Source of the DNA: Chamaecyparis obtusa
Lineage: Eukaryota > Streptophyta > Pinopsida > Cupressales > Cupressaceae
Direction of reading: 5' to 3'
Assembly: GCA_027943335.1 (NCBI GenBank)
Contig: BSBK01002795.1
Location: forward strand, 248,001-312,000
Length of the DNA stretch: 64,000 nucleotides
Positions 1-11,809 of this stretch are shown piece by piece; position 1 is the first letter of the stretch; the number at the start of each line of letters is the position of its first letter. A model generated the notes under the pieces. That model searched no databases. It saw only the letters and a list, made by a program, of their open reading frames with translations, and was not told where the DNA came from. A program made the translations under genes and the position numbers.

Positions 1-2379
1 TCCTGTAGAAGCTTTACATGATATGTACACTACTGGATATAATATGGTGACTAAACATGGTTATAAAGGTTTAGGTCTTGGGATTAATGACAATGGTATT
101 AGGTTTCCAATTCATATACCCCCTAAACCAGATATGTATGGTGTTGGTTGTTCAAAGTCTCAAGTTAAGGTAGGTGATGCTAAACATCATCCTCCTCTTT
201 ACATTCTTCTCCCCACACCTATCTTAGATAACCCTAATACTAGTCAAGAAGTGGCCAAGAAGGTATATGTTGAGCTAATGAATTCCAAGAAAGAAATCTT
301 TAGACCTATTTCGGTCGATGCTTTATACAAATACAAATGTCCTTTTCATTATAGTAACACTCATTTACTTGCTGATTGAAAACATTTCAAGTTATATGTT
401 AGAGAAAGAGCTGCTTTAGGAATTATATATCACTCTTGTGCAGTTTTATAATTCTTCATAATTTTGATATAGGGTATTCACCTCCTTTAGATATAATGTA
501 GATGTTCTTTCCCTCTTGTCTCATGACTAGGGGGCAAGAGGTGTATCTTCATCCAATCTCCTAGAATCCATTAGGTCTTTTATTTGGGCTTAATTGGTAT
601 TCTTTCTCTTCTATTTTTCTATGGATTTGCATTATGTTTTTAATCATCCATAGAATCTATATTTTCTTTTCATGATATATTTTCTAAGACATTTGTTTTG
701 CAAAGGTATTCCGTGTCTCTATCTCTAGGGGGCAAGGTACCTCTTTCTTTTCTTTGTCTAGCGAGCCGCTTTCCTTAGCTTAGTGGTATTTGTTAATATT
801 GCAATATTATTTCATCATATTGATAGATTTTTGACTATGGATAACCTTTTTAAATGAGAAGTTGTTGTCCTAAGTCATTACTTCTTCTGTATGTTGCAAA
901 TTATGTTCTTTATAAACTCGTACCCTTGCTTTGGTGTTAGAGTTGCTTCCATCATTTCAAAGATTCATTTTCCTCTTTGTAGGGGGCTTGATGATTGAAT
1001 ACTTTTTCCCATTGTTGAAAGATGATATTTTATTCAGAGCACTCCTCTTTGGTGGGGGTCTTGTTGATAAGATCTTTTTCTTTGAGGATCCTTTTCCATG
1101 AGTGACATATCCTTTTTATGATTATCTATATTCGTGGATGTAGGGGTCAATATCCCTCACTAAGCATATGGTGTACATTGGTGTAAATAGGATATCTCCT
1201 TGCATTGTGAAGTAGGTATCCTCTTTCATCTTTGTTCCTACACTTGGGGGGCAGGGATGCCATCTCCTTCTTTTTTGGCTACTCGAGATGCAACTCTTTC
1301 CTTGGGCAAGCAGTATTTATCTATTATGTGATATCCAATCATAAATGAAAATTTTTGTTTGTATTGAGGATCTTTGTCCTTGATCACAACCTATTTTGTT
1401 GTTTGACATTGGGTTTCCATGGTTGATATATCTCTCACCCTGGAAACTGAATAGTGTGCTATCCTTCATAAGGGTTACTTTCTTTTCACTTCTTGCATGA
1501 TATCTCTTTTCATTCATCCCTTCCATGGCCTCATAGGAGCTATGACCTTCTTGGCTTGGACTGGGTGTTGTTTGTGGATATTGTCTTGATGTTGAGGAAG
1601 GCTTTATCTTTATTCTTTTCTTTCCTTAACATGTCAAAATAGTATGTTTTTTCCATCTTAAGGAGGGGGGAATATATAGGGCCTCCCTTGTACTATAGTT
1701 TTTTATTTTTATATGCTAAATCTTGGAAGGTAACACACATAAGTTTCTAAATCCTAAAAAGACACACATTCATATGCTAAATCTTCCAAAGGTAACGCAC
1801 ACAAGTTGCTAAATCCTAAGGAGACACACATTTTATATTCATAGTGATACAAGAAGGTGGATCTATGAGTATTCCAGAAGCTGTCAGAAGATACATTACA
1901 ATTGCAAGCATAGTTTATGGGTGAACCTATTGGGCTCTCCCTCCAGGGTGATTCATGGTAAGGTGGGCATCTTACTAGGTGAGGTAATCACTCTTTTTTC
2001 CTTCCTCTCTTTTCGCTTTCATGCTAGTAGGATTGGATCATGAAGCTATGTCATTTATAGTGTTGTTCTTGTCTTTCTTATGTAAAAATTTATGCTTTTA
2101 TGATAGCTTCCCAAATATGATGTTAGTATAAGAAATGTTTCTTAGCAAGATTTCTTATGCTAGTTGATTTGGGTTTGTTTTAGTGCTAACCCCTCTTTTT
2201 TGTCCTTTTGTTTTTCACACTCTTGTGCACGTATGTTGAGTTAAAATCCTTATTCTATGGGCTTGTGTCCCTAACTATGTGTCATTTTATCTCATTTCAA
2301 ATCCACTGGGATCTCTTCTTTCTTCTCCTTTACCAAGAGTTTGCATCGAATCCATACTCTTGCTAAAGTGGGGGCTTAA
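1..2379 (+). mobile_element. Gypsy-type LTR retrotransposon, 3' internal part
   Basis: This is the 3' internal part of an LTR element whose 5' part lies before the window. It runs from a partial G-patch ORF (2-379) through about 2 kb with no convincing coding, to a polypurine tract (AAAGTGGGGGC, about 2365-2375) just before the LTR at 2380. A second purine run, TTAAGGAGGGGGG, near 1658-1670 may be a decoy or the tract of an older element, because no TG-initial LTR follows it. The Gypsy assignment is an inference from the G-patch, the polypurine tract and the long LTR. Reverse transcriptase and integrase are not in the window. Confidence 0.55.
2..379 (+). CDS. Partial retroelement ORF with G-patch-like motif (C-terminal end)
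   Basis: The reading frame is already open at the window edge (codons from base 2) and ends at TGA 377-379, so only the last 125 or so residues are visible. The segment KHGYKGLGLGINDNGI matches the glycine-rich core of a G-patch, a nucleic-acid-binding module found in many plant Gypsy polyproteins. The rest (YILLPTPILDN, FRPISVDALYKYKC) shows no domain I recognise. The frame is followed by a long non-coding stretch, a polypurine tract and an LTR, so this is best read as the 3' end of a retroelement coding region. A host G-patch gene is less likely because nothing else host-like is adjacent. Confidence 0.5.
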   Translation, partial: PVEALHDMYTTGYNMVTKHGYKGLGLGINDNGIRFPIHIPPKPDMYGVGCSKSQVKVGDAKHHPPLYILLPTPILDNPNTSQEVAKKVYVELMNSKKEIFRPISVDALYKYKCPFHYSNTHLLAD

Positions 2380-3959
2380 TGAATCATCTTAAAATGGAAG
2401 CACTTCCATGTTAAGCTTGTTTATCCATCCAAGTGAGTAGTCTGGGTCATGTCAAGCACCTAGAATCAGCTCATTGCTCAGATCATGCTTGTTCTGTTTC
2501 TATCTGCCCCTGATTTTCACTCTAATCTCCATTTCCTAACATTCTAGGATAGGATCCTGGGGTTTTTGACCAAAAGGACAAATTCAACCTTTTGGGGTCA
2601 AAGTCAACCTCTATCCTAACCTAGTCAGGATTGACCTTGATCCTGACCTCATCAATTCCAAGCTCGTCCTTGACCCTCTGATTTAAATTTTAATATTCCT
2701 TAATTTTCGAGTGTCGGGTTTTCGGGTATATTTGTTTCCCGCCTTCGGGTCAACCATTCGGGTTTTAGAATGGTAAATCCTTTAATTTCATCTAATCTAG
2801 GTATATTTTCTAATGTTTAGGACCTAATTGGGATTTAATTCTCCAAGGTGGCCCCTCTAGAAGATTATACCCTAGTTCACTATAAAAGGAGGCCTTCCTC
2901 TCTCATTTTATCATCCATGATTCACATCTTCTTTGCCATCAATCAATCAAGTTTTGTGAGAACATCTCTCAAGCTCTCAAGGTGATCAAGAAAGCATTCA
3001 TTCAAGAATTCAATTCCTCTTCTCCATCCATGTTCTCCATTGAAGATCAAGGATTCAAGCATTCAAGCCATTGAAGGGATTTGGTTCAAGCATTCAAGAT
3101 TCATCATTCAAACAGTAGACCTAGCCATCATGACGGTGCGATCTTCCTTCAAGATCCTTTTGTTCATCTTAAAGCTCCATTCATTCTTCTATCAAGGTGG
3201 ATTCCAAGCATACAATCATGGAGGTTTGATTTACCATTGTTGTGTTCAAGCTTTCATATCAATATACTTTTTTACATTCAAAATACAATTACATATCTCT
3301 CAAATTGCATAGCTTCATTGTTAGATCCGTTTCTACTACTCCCTAGCATAATCCATTTCAATTTCAGTATTAAGGTTGATTCCAAACCGGGGTTTGACCA
3401 AGGAAGACCCCCCAAACAAACAACAAAACCATTTTTCTTCCAGGTACAGGTGCGGAATCTCAGATCTGAGAGTAGATTTGGATACCCTTTTCGGTGAACT
3501 TTTAGGATTTGCGAACAAAGTCAAAATTGACCTTCAAATAAAGAATGTATCCTTTGACCTTTTATGAGGGTCAAAGACTACCTACCAGCGAAAATACAAA
3601 ATATTTCTGGGTTTTCTTCATCTCGGCATTTCCATTCTAAAACAGCTTGCAAAATTGCTTGAAAGTACACATAGACATCAGAAATTAGCATTTGCTAGAT
3701 TTTCCCTAATTTGAGGTTAGTTCTTGTATTTCAATTATTTTAAATTCCAGGCACTTTAATTCTACCATAGGGAAATATAGGGTTTTTCTCTCTTTCATAT
3801 TCTCCATAGATTGATTCGATTGTGTATTAACCTCTTGGTTGATCAAATTGGATCTCTCCTTTGGGAATTTGGATTTAGCAGTGGATCTCATATTTTCCCC
3901 ATACACTTATACATTACACACACATCTAAATAGAGGTGATTCCATTTTACCTCTATTCA
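2380..3959 (+). mobile_element. 3' LTR of the Gypsy-type element
   Basis: This 1580-bp LTR begins TGAATCATCTT right after a polypurine tract and ends CTCTATTCA, giving TG...CA ends. It is followed by ATAAT (3960-3964), the same five bases that flank the solo LTR at 28385-29791. It matches that solo LTR along its length except for about 170 bp around 3490-3660, which the solo copy lacks. Short ORFs inside it are not supported as genes. Confidence 0.8.
2881..2888 (+). promoter_or_regulatory. LTR core promoter TATA box
   Basis: TATAAAAG lies in the context GTTCACTATAAAAGGAGGCC, followed by a CT-rich leader. The same element is intact in the solo LTR at 28887-28894. It is the likely U3 TATA box, with transcription starting about 30 bases downstream. 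Confidence 0.6.
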
Positions 3960-3964
3960 ATAAT

Positions 3965-6070
3965 ATAATTTATGCTAGCACCATATAACATATTCATTTA
4001 TAATGTAGAAGGGCATTCAAGATTTGATATGTTGGTTCTCTCTTTGGTAGTATTTATCTTTGTAAATGTTTAGTTTTACATGATACTGGTTTTGAGATTT
4101 TTTGTTGAGCTATGGTGATCACTAGGTTTTTAGTCATAAGTTTTCACTTACAATAATTCATGTATTTTTGGAAGATGATATGGAAGTTTTTTTTAGCTCT
4201 TTCCTTTGTTGCATGTGAATAACTTGGGAGAGCTAAGGAGACTTGTGGTAAGAGTTTTACAAGTTACAAGTTATGGGTATGTAGGCTTTGCATATAATTG
4301 GTTACAATGCTTGGTTCTACATGATGATGTAAATTATACTTTCTAGTTGATACTATTAGTTGATCTTTGGATGTGTCGGTCATTTGCCAAGTTTATATAG
4401 TAAGAGTTCATAGGTGCACGCCATTGATAAGTTTGGCACTTGGAGAATATGGCTTACTGTTATGGGTTGTATATGTCAATAGCATGATATACACATTAAA
4501 TGTTTTGTATGCCTACGAGGTATGAATAATTTGATGTGTTAGTACTTTTGTGGGTGCTATTTTGGCAATGGAGTTTATTTTTTCATAGCTATTCATACAT
4601 ATCAGTATATTTGGTTTAAGTGTTTTTGTTTAGGATATCAATTGACTTATAGTTCATTTTGACAATTAGTGTGGCTTGTCATTAGATTTGACTTCTTAAC
4701 TCTTTACAATTTCTTATGGAGGATGGGAGAATTGGTGCTCTAGTTTGTAGTCACTTTGTTTATTTTTACATGCTTCTTGGTGAAGTATAAGGAGCAATAT
4801 GATTCCTTGATGGCATATGTGGTTATAGGAATTGTTCCCTTGTTCATGCTTGATGTTAGTTTGTTACCACTTATGTAATGTATACAACACATTAAAGAAT
4901 ACTAGGAATTAAAAGTTAATGGTTAATTTTTATAATGGTTAATTCAATATTATATGTTTGGTGCGCCTAAAGGGTCCTAGAAGATCATGCATCACTAGTA
5001 AATAGCATTTCTGGATCCATTGCATGTGTTGTACATAACATTAAAAGATATATTTAATATGGGGCATCACATTGGAAAAATGTATTTAATTTAATATTGG
5101 TAAAATATCAATAAAATAAAAACTCAGTACTCAACATTAAATGAGGGTTTAATAGTTTTATAATTTCATATCTTTATTGGCATGGTTTACATAGTACCAC
5201 TTCCTTGTGTTTTGTGAGGTTGAATCTATAAAATAAAATGAAAGGGTAGTTTTTTAAGTTTGGATAACTAGCCATTCTAGTTAAGGGTTTTTGAGCATCT
5301 CTTGATTAGCATTTGTGAGGTTTCCAAGCATGGCATGGTATGTGTGGTTAAATGTACACATAGAGTGATTGTGTTGAATAATCATGGAGGACTATGAATA
5401 TATATTATAATGATTTCATTGTTGAATAATATATATGTAATGGATATTTTTGGAGGCTATGTTTCACCATCTTGAGGACATTCCCAGTGTGTATTGTCTG
5501 TCATCTTTGGTGGTATGTTGTCTATTCTTTTGCTTCTAGAATTTGAATACTTGTTTACATAGATTTCTCTTCTATGTTGTATGGAAATTGTCACTGCAGG
5601 GATGAGGATTTCCTATCATTATGGTCCTTAAGCATGGGCATTCTACTCAACACAAACATGGATTATAAACTCTACAACCTCACATTACATGATGCATTTA
5701 TCTAATATAGTTGTGGCTAGTGTCTATATATATGATTGATTGTTATAGTGGCCACATTTTCTTTATTCTTAATATATTGTAAACTATTCTATATATTTAC
5801 TAGGTGTTTTATAAACAGGGTCCATACAGTTGATTATTCACCATATGATGTTATCATTCATGATCTCCATGATCCAAATAAGTCATTTCATCTTATATAG
5901 GTAATCATGAGTCTAGATATACTTGACTCTCACTATTTTGAGTCATCTGATAATTCGTCACACATGGCCCAATAGATTATTTGATTAAACTTCAGCATAA
6001 GTATTTTAATCATGTCACCTAAATTTATCTACAGTAATTGAATACGAAAAAGATGTTAATTGCTTTTCCT
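3965..6070 (+). repeat. Degenerate Copia-derived block, unit I
   Basis: It starts ATAATTTATGCTAGCACC and recurs at 29797-31256, 49478-51620 and 56805-58960, and inverted at 36426-38168 and 44995-45890. Near 5640-6040 it carries the remains of a Copia protease and pre-integrase region (compare the better preserved minus-strand copy at 45049-45565). No open gene remains. The block sits directly upstream of gene A1, as it does before A3 and A4. Confidence 0.65.
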
Positions 6071-6539
6071 AATTTTTCATTCATTAATTGTTAGGCTCCT
6101 AAACATTATCTTTCCCCTTTTGTTATCATATTTTTCTTATTTATTTTCATTCATTTTCTTTCTTTTTTATCGCCTTGGCCTCTAGCAACTTGCTCATTGC
6201 TTCCTTTTGCTTATCTAATAAATTTGTGAGCATTTTGTATTTATGTTCAAAGGAGGATATATTTGCTTATCTTTAAATTTGTGTTTTATCTTACTTTTAA
6301 ATGCTTGCTATTATTTAAACTTATTTGTTTCCTACAAATTTTCTTAATAGAATTTTTGTTTTTACAATCTGATTATTGTATGTGAATCATGCAAATCAAA
6401 ATGAGACTAAAATAAAGGGAAAACACTATGCATTTACTTTTTCTGATAACTAAAATATAATTTTAATGTCCTTTCGAAGTCAAAATATTATTTAAATACA
6501 AAGTTCACTGTAGTTTACTATTTTCTGTTTTTGACTATA
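6071..6539. other. AT-rich spacer upstream of gene A1
   Basis: No gene is seen. The sequence (CATTATCTTTCC..., CTTGGCCTCTAGCAACTTGCTCATTGC) is conserved with 51640-51950 and 58985-59290, so it is part of the duplicated unit rather than unique DNA. Confidence 0.5.
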
Positions 6540-6951
6540 CAGCTACTGTAATAAAGCTGCACGTGTCCCAATGAAGCGAGATCGACCATTAAATGGTGCA
6601 ATGCGCAATCTCAAGCCAAAATGACTTTTATTTTTCGTCCTTGTGGTACTTGGTTTAATGTATCAAGTATGTGATATTATATCTCATCCGTTAACAGCTC
6701 TTCTCATTTGCAATGTGAAAGAGTTTGGAATAAACTTGTGGGGACATGCAACCCGCGAGCATCGCCGACCAAACTATTTGACAATTTATATATATATATA
6801 TTTTCACCTACTCCTTAATTAGTCAAATACAAAAACTCACTATAGTTTACTATTTTCTGACTAGATCAGCTCCTCTAATATGGCTGCGCATGTACCTGCA
6901 AATGCTTACGAAACAGTGCAACCTGAGGCGCTCTCTCACAGTCTATATATA
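6540..6951 (+). promoter_or_regulatory. Promoter of peptide gene A1
   Basis: The proximal TATA box TATATATA is at 6944-6951, about 90 bases before the splice donor. A CACGTG G-box lies at 6560-6565 within CTGCACGTGTCCC. A block around 6730-6770 (ATGCAACCCGCGAGCATCGCCG) is kept in the other units (52120-52142, 59420-59443, and inverted near 44096-44121). The G-box core is altered in unit IV (CACGTTT). Regulatory meaning is inferred from conservation and motif identity only. Confidence 0.45.
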
Positions 6952-7042
6952 CACCCCATATCCGCACTACCAAAGTGCAATTCAGGCAAACAACTTTCTT
7001 TCTTGCCAATTACGTCTTTCTTTGTGGTCATCCTTCAACTAG

Positions 7043-7207
7043 GTGAAGAAAGCCACTTGTATTGTACAAGTGATTCAATCTTGGGCCCTTTTAGGCTTTA
7101 GCTCATTTTATATACTGCTCATTATTGTGTAATTCATTTTTGTGGTCTAATTCTGACATGAGCATTCTGTTCATTGTTTCTGTTGTATCTTGTTGCATCT
7201 CGTGCAG
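7043..7207 (+). other. 5'-UTR intron of gene A1
   Basis: The donor is AG|GTGAAG after CAACTAG, and the acceptor is TCTCGTGCAG. Counterparts occur at 13089-13263, 52528-52700 and 43660-43455 (minus). The conserved intron start (GAAGAAAGCC...TTCAATCTTGGG) is also what is copied into the B loci. Confidence 0.55.
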
Positions 7208-7216
7208 GAAAACAAA

Positions 7217-7324
7217 ATGGGAGTTGAAATCCTCATATTCGGCATAGAACTGGCTTTAAGTCTTATTGGGTGTGTACTTGGTGGGTTAATTTTAGGGTTG
7301 GCATATTGTTTCTGTGGGAATTAA
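7217..7324 (+). CDS. Peptide gene A1: 35-residue hydrophobic peptide
   Basis: The predicted mRNA has a leader exon starting near 6975, with no ATG, ending CTTCAACTAG at 7042. A GTGAAG...GTGCAG intron (7043-7207) follows, then GAAAACAAAATGGG, so the peptide start is the first AUG, in a good context (A at -3, G at +4). The product has E4 and E11, an otherwise uncharged hydrophobic body (residues 5-30), G18-C19, G22-G23 and G27 at helix-packing spacing (GxxxG), and a C-terminal C-F-C-G-N. One membrane-spanning helix is likely, and the cysteines could be lipidated (inference). A2 differs by three bases. I do not recognise the family. A conserved non-coding transcript is the alternative, but the frame is kept in diverged paralogues. 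Confidence 0.6.
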   Translation: MGVEILIFGIELALSLIGCVLGGLILGLAYCFCGN

Positions 7325-7666
7325 TTTTTATTCTTTTTGAAAGTTGTATAGAGTTTCAGGATCCCTTTAAAATCTGTTTTATCTTAATCAATAATAATTT
7401 TTCAATACATTTGATTATATTTAATCAACAAAATTTTCTAATTTAACAAATATTGATATTCAATCTAGATTCAAACCTATATTATAAAAACAAAGTCAGA
7501 ATTTAATACATTTGCTAACGAAAACCACTGGAGTGTACTGCTACAACAGCAGTTTTATTTTGCGACTAAACGTTAATCCACTTTGCATTCTTTTAACAGT
7601 ATTAGAAATCCCAAATTTTACATGATAAACTTATAAAGTTTACGGAGCTAACAGGAATATCTAAAG

Positions 7667-7886
7667 ATTCAGATATAGATTTCTGGAGTAGATTATGCAT
7701 GATTTTTTTGCATCAATATGTTGGATCACATTCCATGAACCATCATCAGGATAAAAGAGTTAGTGTGAACCATCATAAGGATAAAAGAGCTAACTCTTTT
7801 ATCCTAATGATGGTTTACAGAATGTGATCCTAAACATTAATGCAAAAACATCATACACAATCTACTCTAGAAATCTATATCTGAAT
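7667..7886. repeat. Foldback inverted repeat between A1 and B1
   Basis: The left arm starts ATTCAGATATAGATTTCTGG and the right arm ends with its complement, CTAGAAATCTATATCTGAAT. The arms of about 100 bases are near-complementary through GGATCACA and GGATAAAAGAG, leaving almost no loop (CTAACTCTTTTATCC follows AAAAGAGTTAG/AAAAGAGC). The same structure lies at 13741-13958, 53166-53334 and 60491-60679, always between gene A and gene B. It is MITE-like or hairpin-forming. Confidence 0.7.
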
Positions 7887-8149
7887 TGATAATAGATTAT
7901 GAAAATGCATATCTTTAATATCTAAAAATTACAAGTAACTGATTGTAGACTGAAAGAACATATCTTTAATATCTTTAATATCTAAAGATTACAAGTATCT
8001 AATGTTTGTTTAGACCTAATGTCTAAACAAACCTACTGCAAGGGATTGTTTGATTCCGCCGTAGATGATTTCAACATTTAGCATGCGTTATCTACACAGT
8101 CTTTGCCTATAAATTAAGTATTTTTATAATGTTTTTTTAACCCACTATT

Positions 8150-8570
8150 TAGTTATTTAACTTTAACTTAACTAACAAGCATTGAAAGAGCAGGCGCCCT
8201 TTGACAGTCTATGTAAACAGTTCATTTCTACATTACCCAGCAATTCAACAAAACAATTTTCTTTCCTGTCAATTACATCATTATTTGTGGTCGGCCTTCA
8301 ACTAGGTGAAGAAAGCCATTCGATAGTAAAACTAATTCAATCTTGGGTACTTAATTCCTATATGAGTACTCTGTTAATTGTTTCTGTTCTATGATAAGAG
8401 ATTTACGCTGATGTATCTTATGCAGAAAATCAAGATGGCTACTGTGAAGAAAGCCCTTCGATTGTACAAATAATTCAATCTTGGGTACTTAATTTTACTC
8501 AATTTATATTCTGCTATTATGCTGTAATTCTGATGTCTCCACTGTCTGATTGGTAGAGATTTTACTTGAT
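8150..8570 (+). pseudogene. Locus B1: micro-ORF kept, hydrophobic ORF deleted
   Basis: It has a leader exon ending CAACTAG at 8305, an intron 8306-8425 (GTGAAG...TATGCAG), then AAAATCAAGATGGCTACT. The first AUG (8435) opens a 12-codon frame, MATVKKALRLYK, ending at TAA 8471-8473. The TATA position reads TATGTAAA (8211-8218), weaker than in B3. After GATTGGTAGAGATTTT (8549-8564) the sequence jumps to ACTTGATTTTAGAATC, so about 250 bases holding the second AUG and the hydrophobic ORF present in B2-B4 are missing. It is probably non-functional for the second peptide. Confidence 0.5.
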
Positions 8571-10280
8571 TTTAGAATCAACGAAAAAAGATAGCAGCAA
8601 TGTGACGATAAAATATACTATTCTTACGACAAGAACTAAATCCTTACTGTTTATGTTTGCGGATATATCTTTTCATAGCAGCAATGTGACGATCAATTTC
8701 ACCTTTGTTGACCATTTCAATGTTTGTGGATATATCTTTTCATAATCATAGTAGTCATGCATTTCTTCTCCAATATATTTAATTTTTTAATGCATGCTTA
8801 TTACTTTGAAGACTAACATTATTTATGAATATCTTTATTGGATTGTCAAATTGATAGAGCAAGTTCCCTTAGTTCAATTCCAAAAAAGGGCAACTATCTA
8901 TACAGTCACATTGCTAATGATCAAAGATAAAAACCCTTATCTATGTAAATGCTCTTATGATAAATATATAGATTGTAATTTGTTTTAATAAACATAAGTA
9001 AAAAATTAATTTAGTAAATGCTTCTTAAAGTTTTTAAGATGAGAGGGGATATTCGAATATAAGAGGATGTGAAATGAATATAACTGAATGAATTAAAATG
9101 TCAAGTCATATCTTGCTCATCTTGCAATAGCCAATAAAATGGATAAGGTCAAAATTATAGTTGCAATATCAATTATATGCCTATATGAATTATCCCTTTA
9201 AAACAAACAATAAAAAATTGATTTGACTTAAAATCAACCAAGTACATTAATATAGGCTCCTCCCTCTCGTGACCGACCAATCATACAACTAAACTAAGTG
9301 ATATTAATGGGGTAATGTCCATCAAACAGAAACAAATATTATATTAACATAATTAATAAGTAAAGCTTAAAATGTTTTTAATAAATTTAGCAAATGATAA
9401 AAAAAATTTGTCACTAAACATCAAAGTGATCTTAGAATAAAGATGTAGTATATGTTCTTAAGCTTGTAGAAAACAAAAATTAATTAGAGTAAATCCAAAC
9501 AATCAGTTTTTAAATTATTTTTATTTTAACATTGAATATGGTTGATCGACAAACATGTAAAAATAACGACAAGAAAATGATAAATGTGTTTGTGATGATG
9601 TGCACATGGATTGGTACTCCACATCAAAAAATAAATTTCTCATACATTTTCTAATAATTTTGTGAGTTTTTACTATATACAACAAGTTACCACTAAATAA
9701 AAATTGGACCAAAAAATTAGAAAAATAAAAAACACATATAACACACATAACTTTGGACAACTATCCCTTGAAAAAGCCCAATTTGAGGAAAGTTGTTTTC
9801 CAAGTCTGTGGTATATTATTAATATGTTTAGCAAACTGATATTGAGGAATTGGTACAATTTTTTTCCTAATGCTTGCAATACAAATAGTCTCATCTATAT
9901 CACTCATTGAATTTTTGACAATCACTTCTTGAACATTTCTCTATAACTCAAAAGCTAGAAGTTTCTAATTCTTCACTACTAAACAACCCTCCTTTGTATG
10001 ACTGAAAACTCAATTGATTTCCATCACTCTACTCTCTAACAATAGGGCTCAATGATCCCCTACATATACTTTCTCATTTGGAAACTAAAGGGCCACAAAG
10101 TGAAATGGTTTTGATTCCCTACAAGTATCAGTTCACATTCTTTTGTGTTCCCAACCTCCACAACACCTCCAAAGGATAGACCAATCAAACATCTAAAAAA
10201 TTAAATACTCCCTCTTAGCGAGGAAAGTGTTCTCCACAACACCCAACTTATCCCTAAAGAAACAAAAATTATTTGTCTAG
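8571..10280. repeat. AT-rich tail of unit I
   Basis: No gene is seen. The segment is repeated at 14780-14919 plus 17182-18300, again at 18310-19902, and at 61590-63316. The small open frames in it are not conserved between copies. Confidence 0.6.
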
Positions 10281-11736
10281 TGGTAGTGCAAGAGCACCAT
10301 GTTCGTCCATTTCTTGTAAATGAGGTCTTATGTTAAGTTTCAGGTTGTTTGAGTCTTATTTGGTACAATAAGGTCATAATAGACCATTCAAAACTTAACT
10401 AGAGTTATTTGGCTTCATCTTGCAAATATTGGAAAATCTTGTAAAAATTGCAAAAAATGTAAAATGTGGAACACCAACGGTCATAGGGTTCAAATATTGG
10501 TTGGATCTAGTTGGATGAGTTAGTTTTTGGTGTTTCAAGTTTAAAAATTCCTCGAAAGGCTTGAGTAAAGGATTGGAAAATTTAAGGGGGTGAATGTTTG
10601 TGAAGAAAATTAATAAAGAGCTCTATTTTCCTATATATTTCTTTGTTCTCTAGTGTTTTATAGATAGTACGACTCCGTTGATGGTCTAAGACCACCTTTG
10701 ATAGATGGTATTATGAATCTACATTATTTTGGTTATGGTTCATTCCTTTTCATTGAATAAAATGAAACTTAGTGTATTTCCTTGGTGGATAGCTTGAAAC
10801 CCTCGGTTAGGGTAACATCAAAAAAATAAAATTGTGTATAAATATTGTTTACTTTAGTAGAAATGTCTAAGAATTATATTAATGGTTCATTTTTATGTAT
10901 AATTTTATATTCCTAAGTTGTAAGATCTTATGGAGATGTTTGCACATATTTATATGATGTCGTAGGACTGTAATTCATTTGTTTTATACTAGTAATGATA
11001 GAGATTAGTGAGTTTTTATATGAAATGGAGATGGAATTACCATTCCAATTGATAGAATTTATTTATTTAGTCCTCATATGACTTTTTAAATCCTTTGGAG
11101 TGAAATTTAGAAGGTTGGAGGCAAACAATCATGGAGTTATTTTGGATAAGTGGCCTAATTAGGCCTTAGAGAAGTGTTACCTATCAATTATTAACTAGTT
11201 TATTACAAAGTAACCCTATGAAGTTTGGGGGTATGTTGTGAATTGTCTAAGAGGGTAATTTAAGTAGTGATTAGTTTGGGGAGATCTAGCTTACACCAAA
11301 TATTATGTTTGATTTTGGCATCTAGTAGTGTTACTAAGGAATAAAACCTCTTAAGAGAAGTGCCAAGTAGGTTTTGTAAATCTGAGTTGTGTCAGTCATT
11401 TTTGGTCTAAACATGTTATTTCCAAATTTTCTAAGGTTTCCCAAGTGGTAGAAGAAAATTTTAAACCCGAAACACATCATTGGAGTCTTGAGGCCTTATA
11501 GGATCATTAATCCATTATGGGAGAACCTTGCATCTATAAAGGTTGAGAGTGGAGTCTTTGATAGATGCCCAAATTTAGATGATACCTTGTTTATTGAATT
11601 ATATGAAATGCCAAATATTTGTTATTGTGAATAATTCTCCCTAGTTGTTATGGTTTTTGATTCTTGAAGATTGAATGAAACCCTTAGTTATGAAATATGG
11701 TATCAATATTTAGTTGTTTAACTATGATCTCTATTA
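10281..11736 (+). mobile_element. LTR of a Copia-like element (family X), unit I
   Basis: It starts TGGTAGTGCAAGAGCACC (TGTTGGTGC at 63317, TGCTGGTGC at 19903) and runs to CTCTATTAA, just before a primer-binding-site-like TGGTATCAAAGG (11739-11750), which resembles the plant initiator-Met-tRNA site TGGTATCAGAGC. Copies are at 19903-20880 plus 33632-34085, and at 63317 to the window end. The LTR end lacks a clear CA, so the right boundary is approximate. Confidence 0.5.
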
Positions 11737-11809
11737 ATTGGTATCAAAGGTTAGGTATGATCTAAGGGAGTTTGTGTTGTTTGAGTGGTGTGGAGGTTGA
11801 AGGGGCAAG

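Noticed and set aside
3040..3567. Several overlapping frames inside the LTR at 2380-3959
   Set aside because: They lie within an LTR, and the counterparts in the solo LTR differ. No domain was recognised.
8182..8394. 70-codon frame over the B1 leader (relatives at 14142-14327 and 60985-61200, and 6880-7101 over A1)
   Set aside because: They read through the leader exon, the splice donor and the intron, and their C-termini are not conserved. They begin upstream of the likely transcription start.
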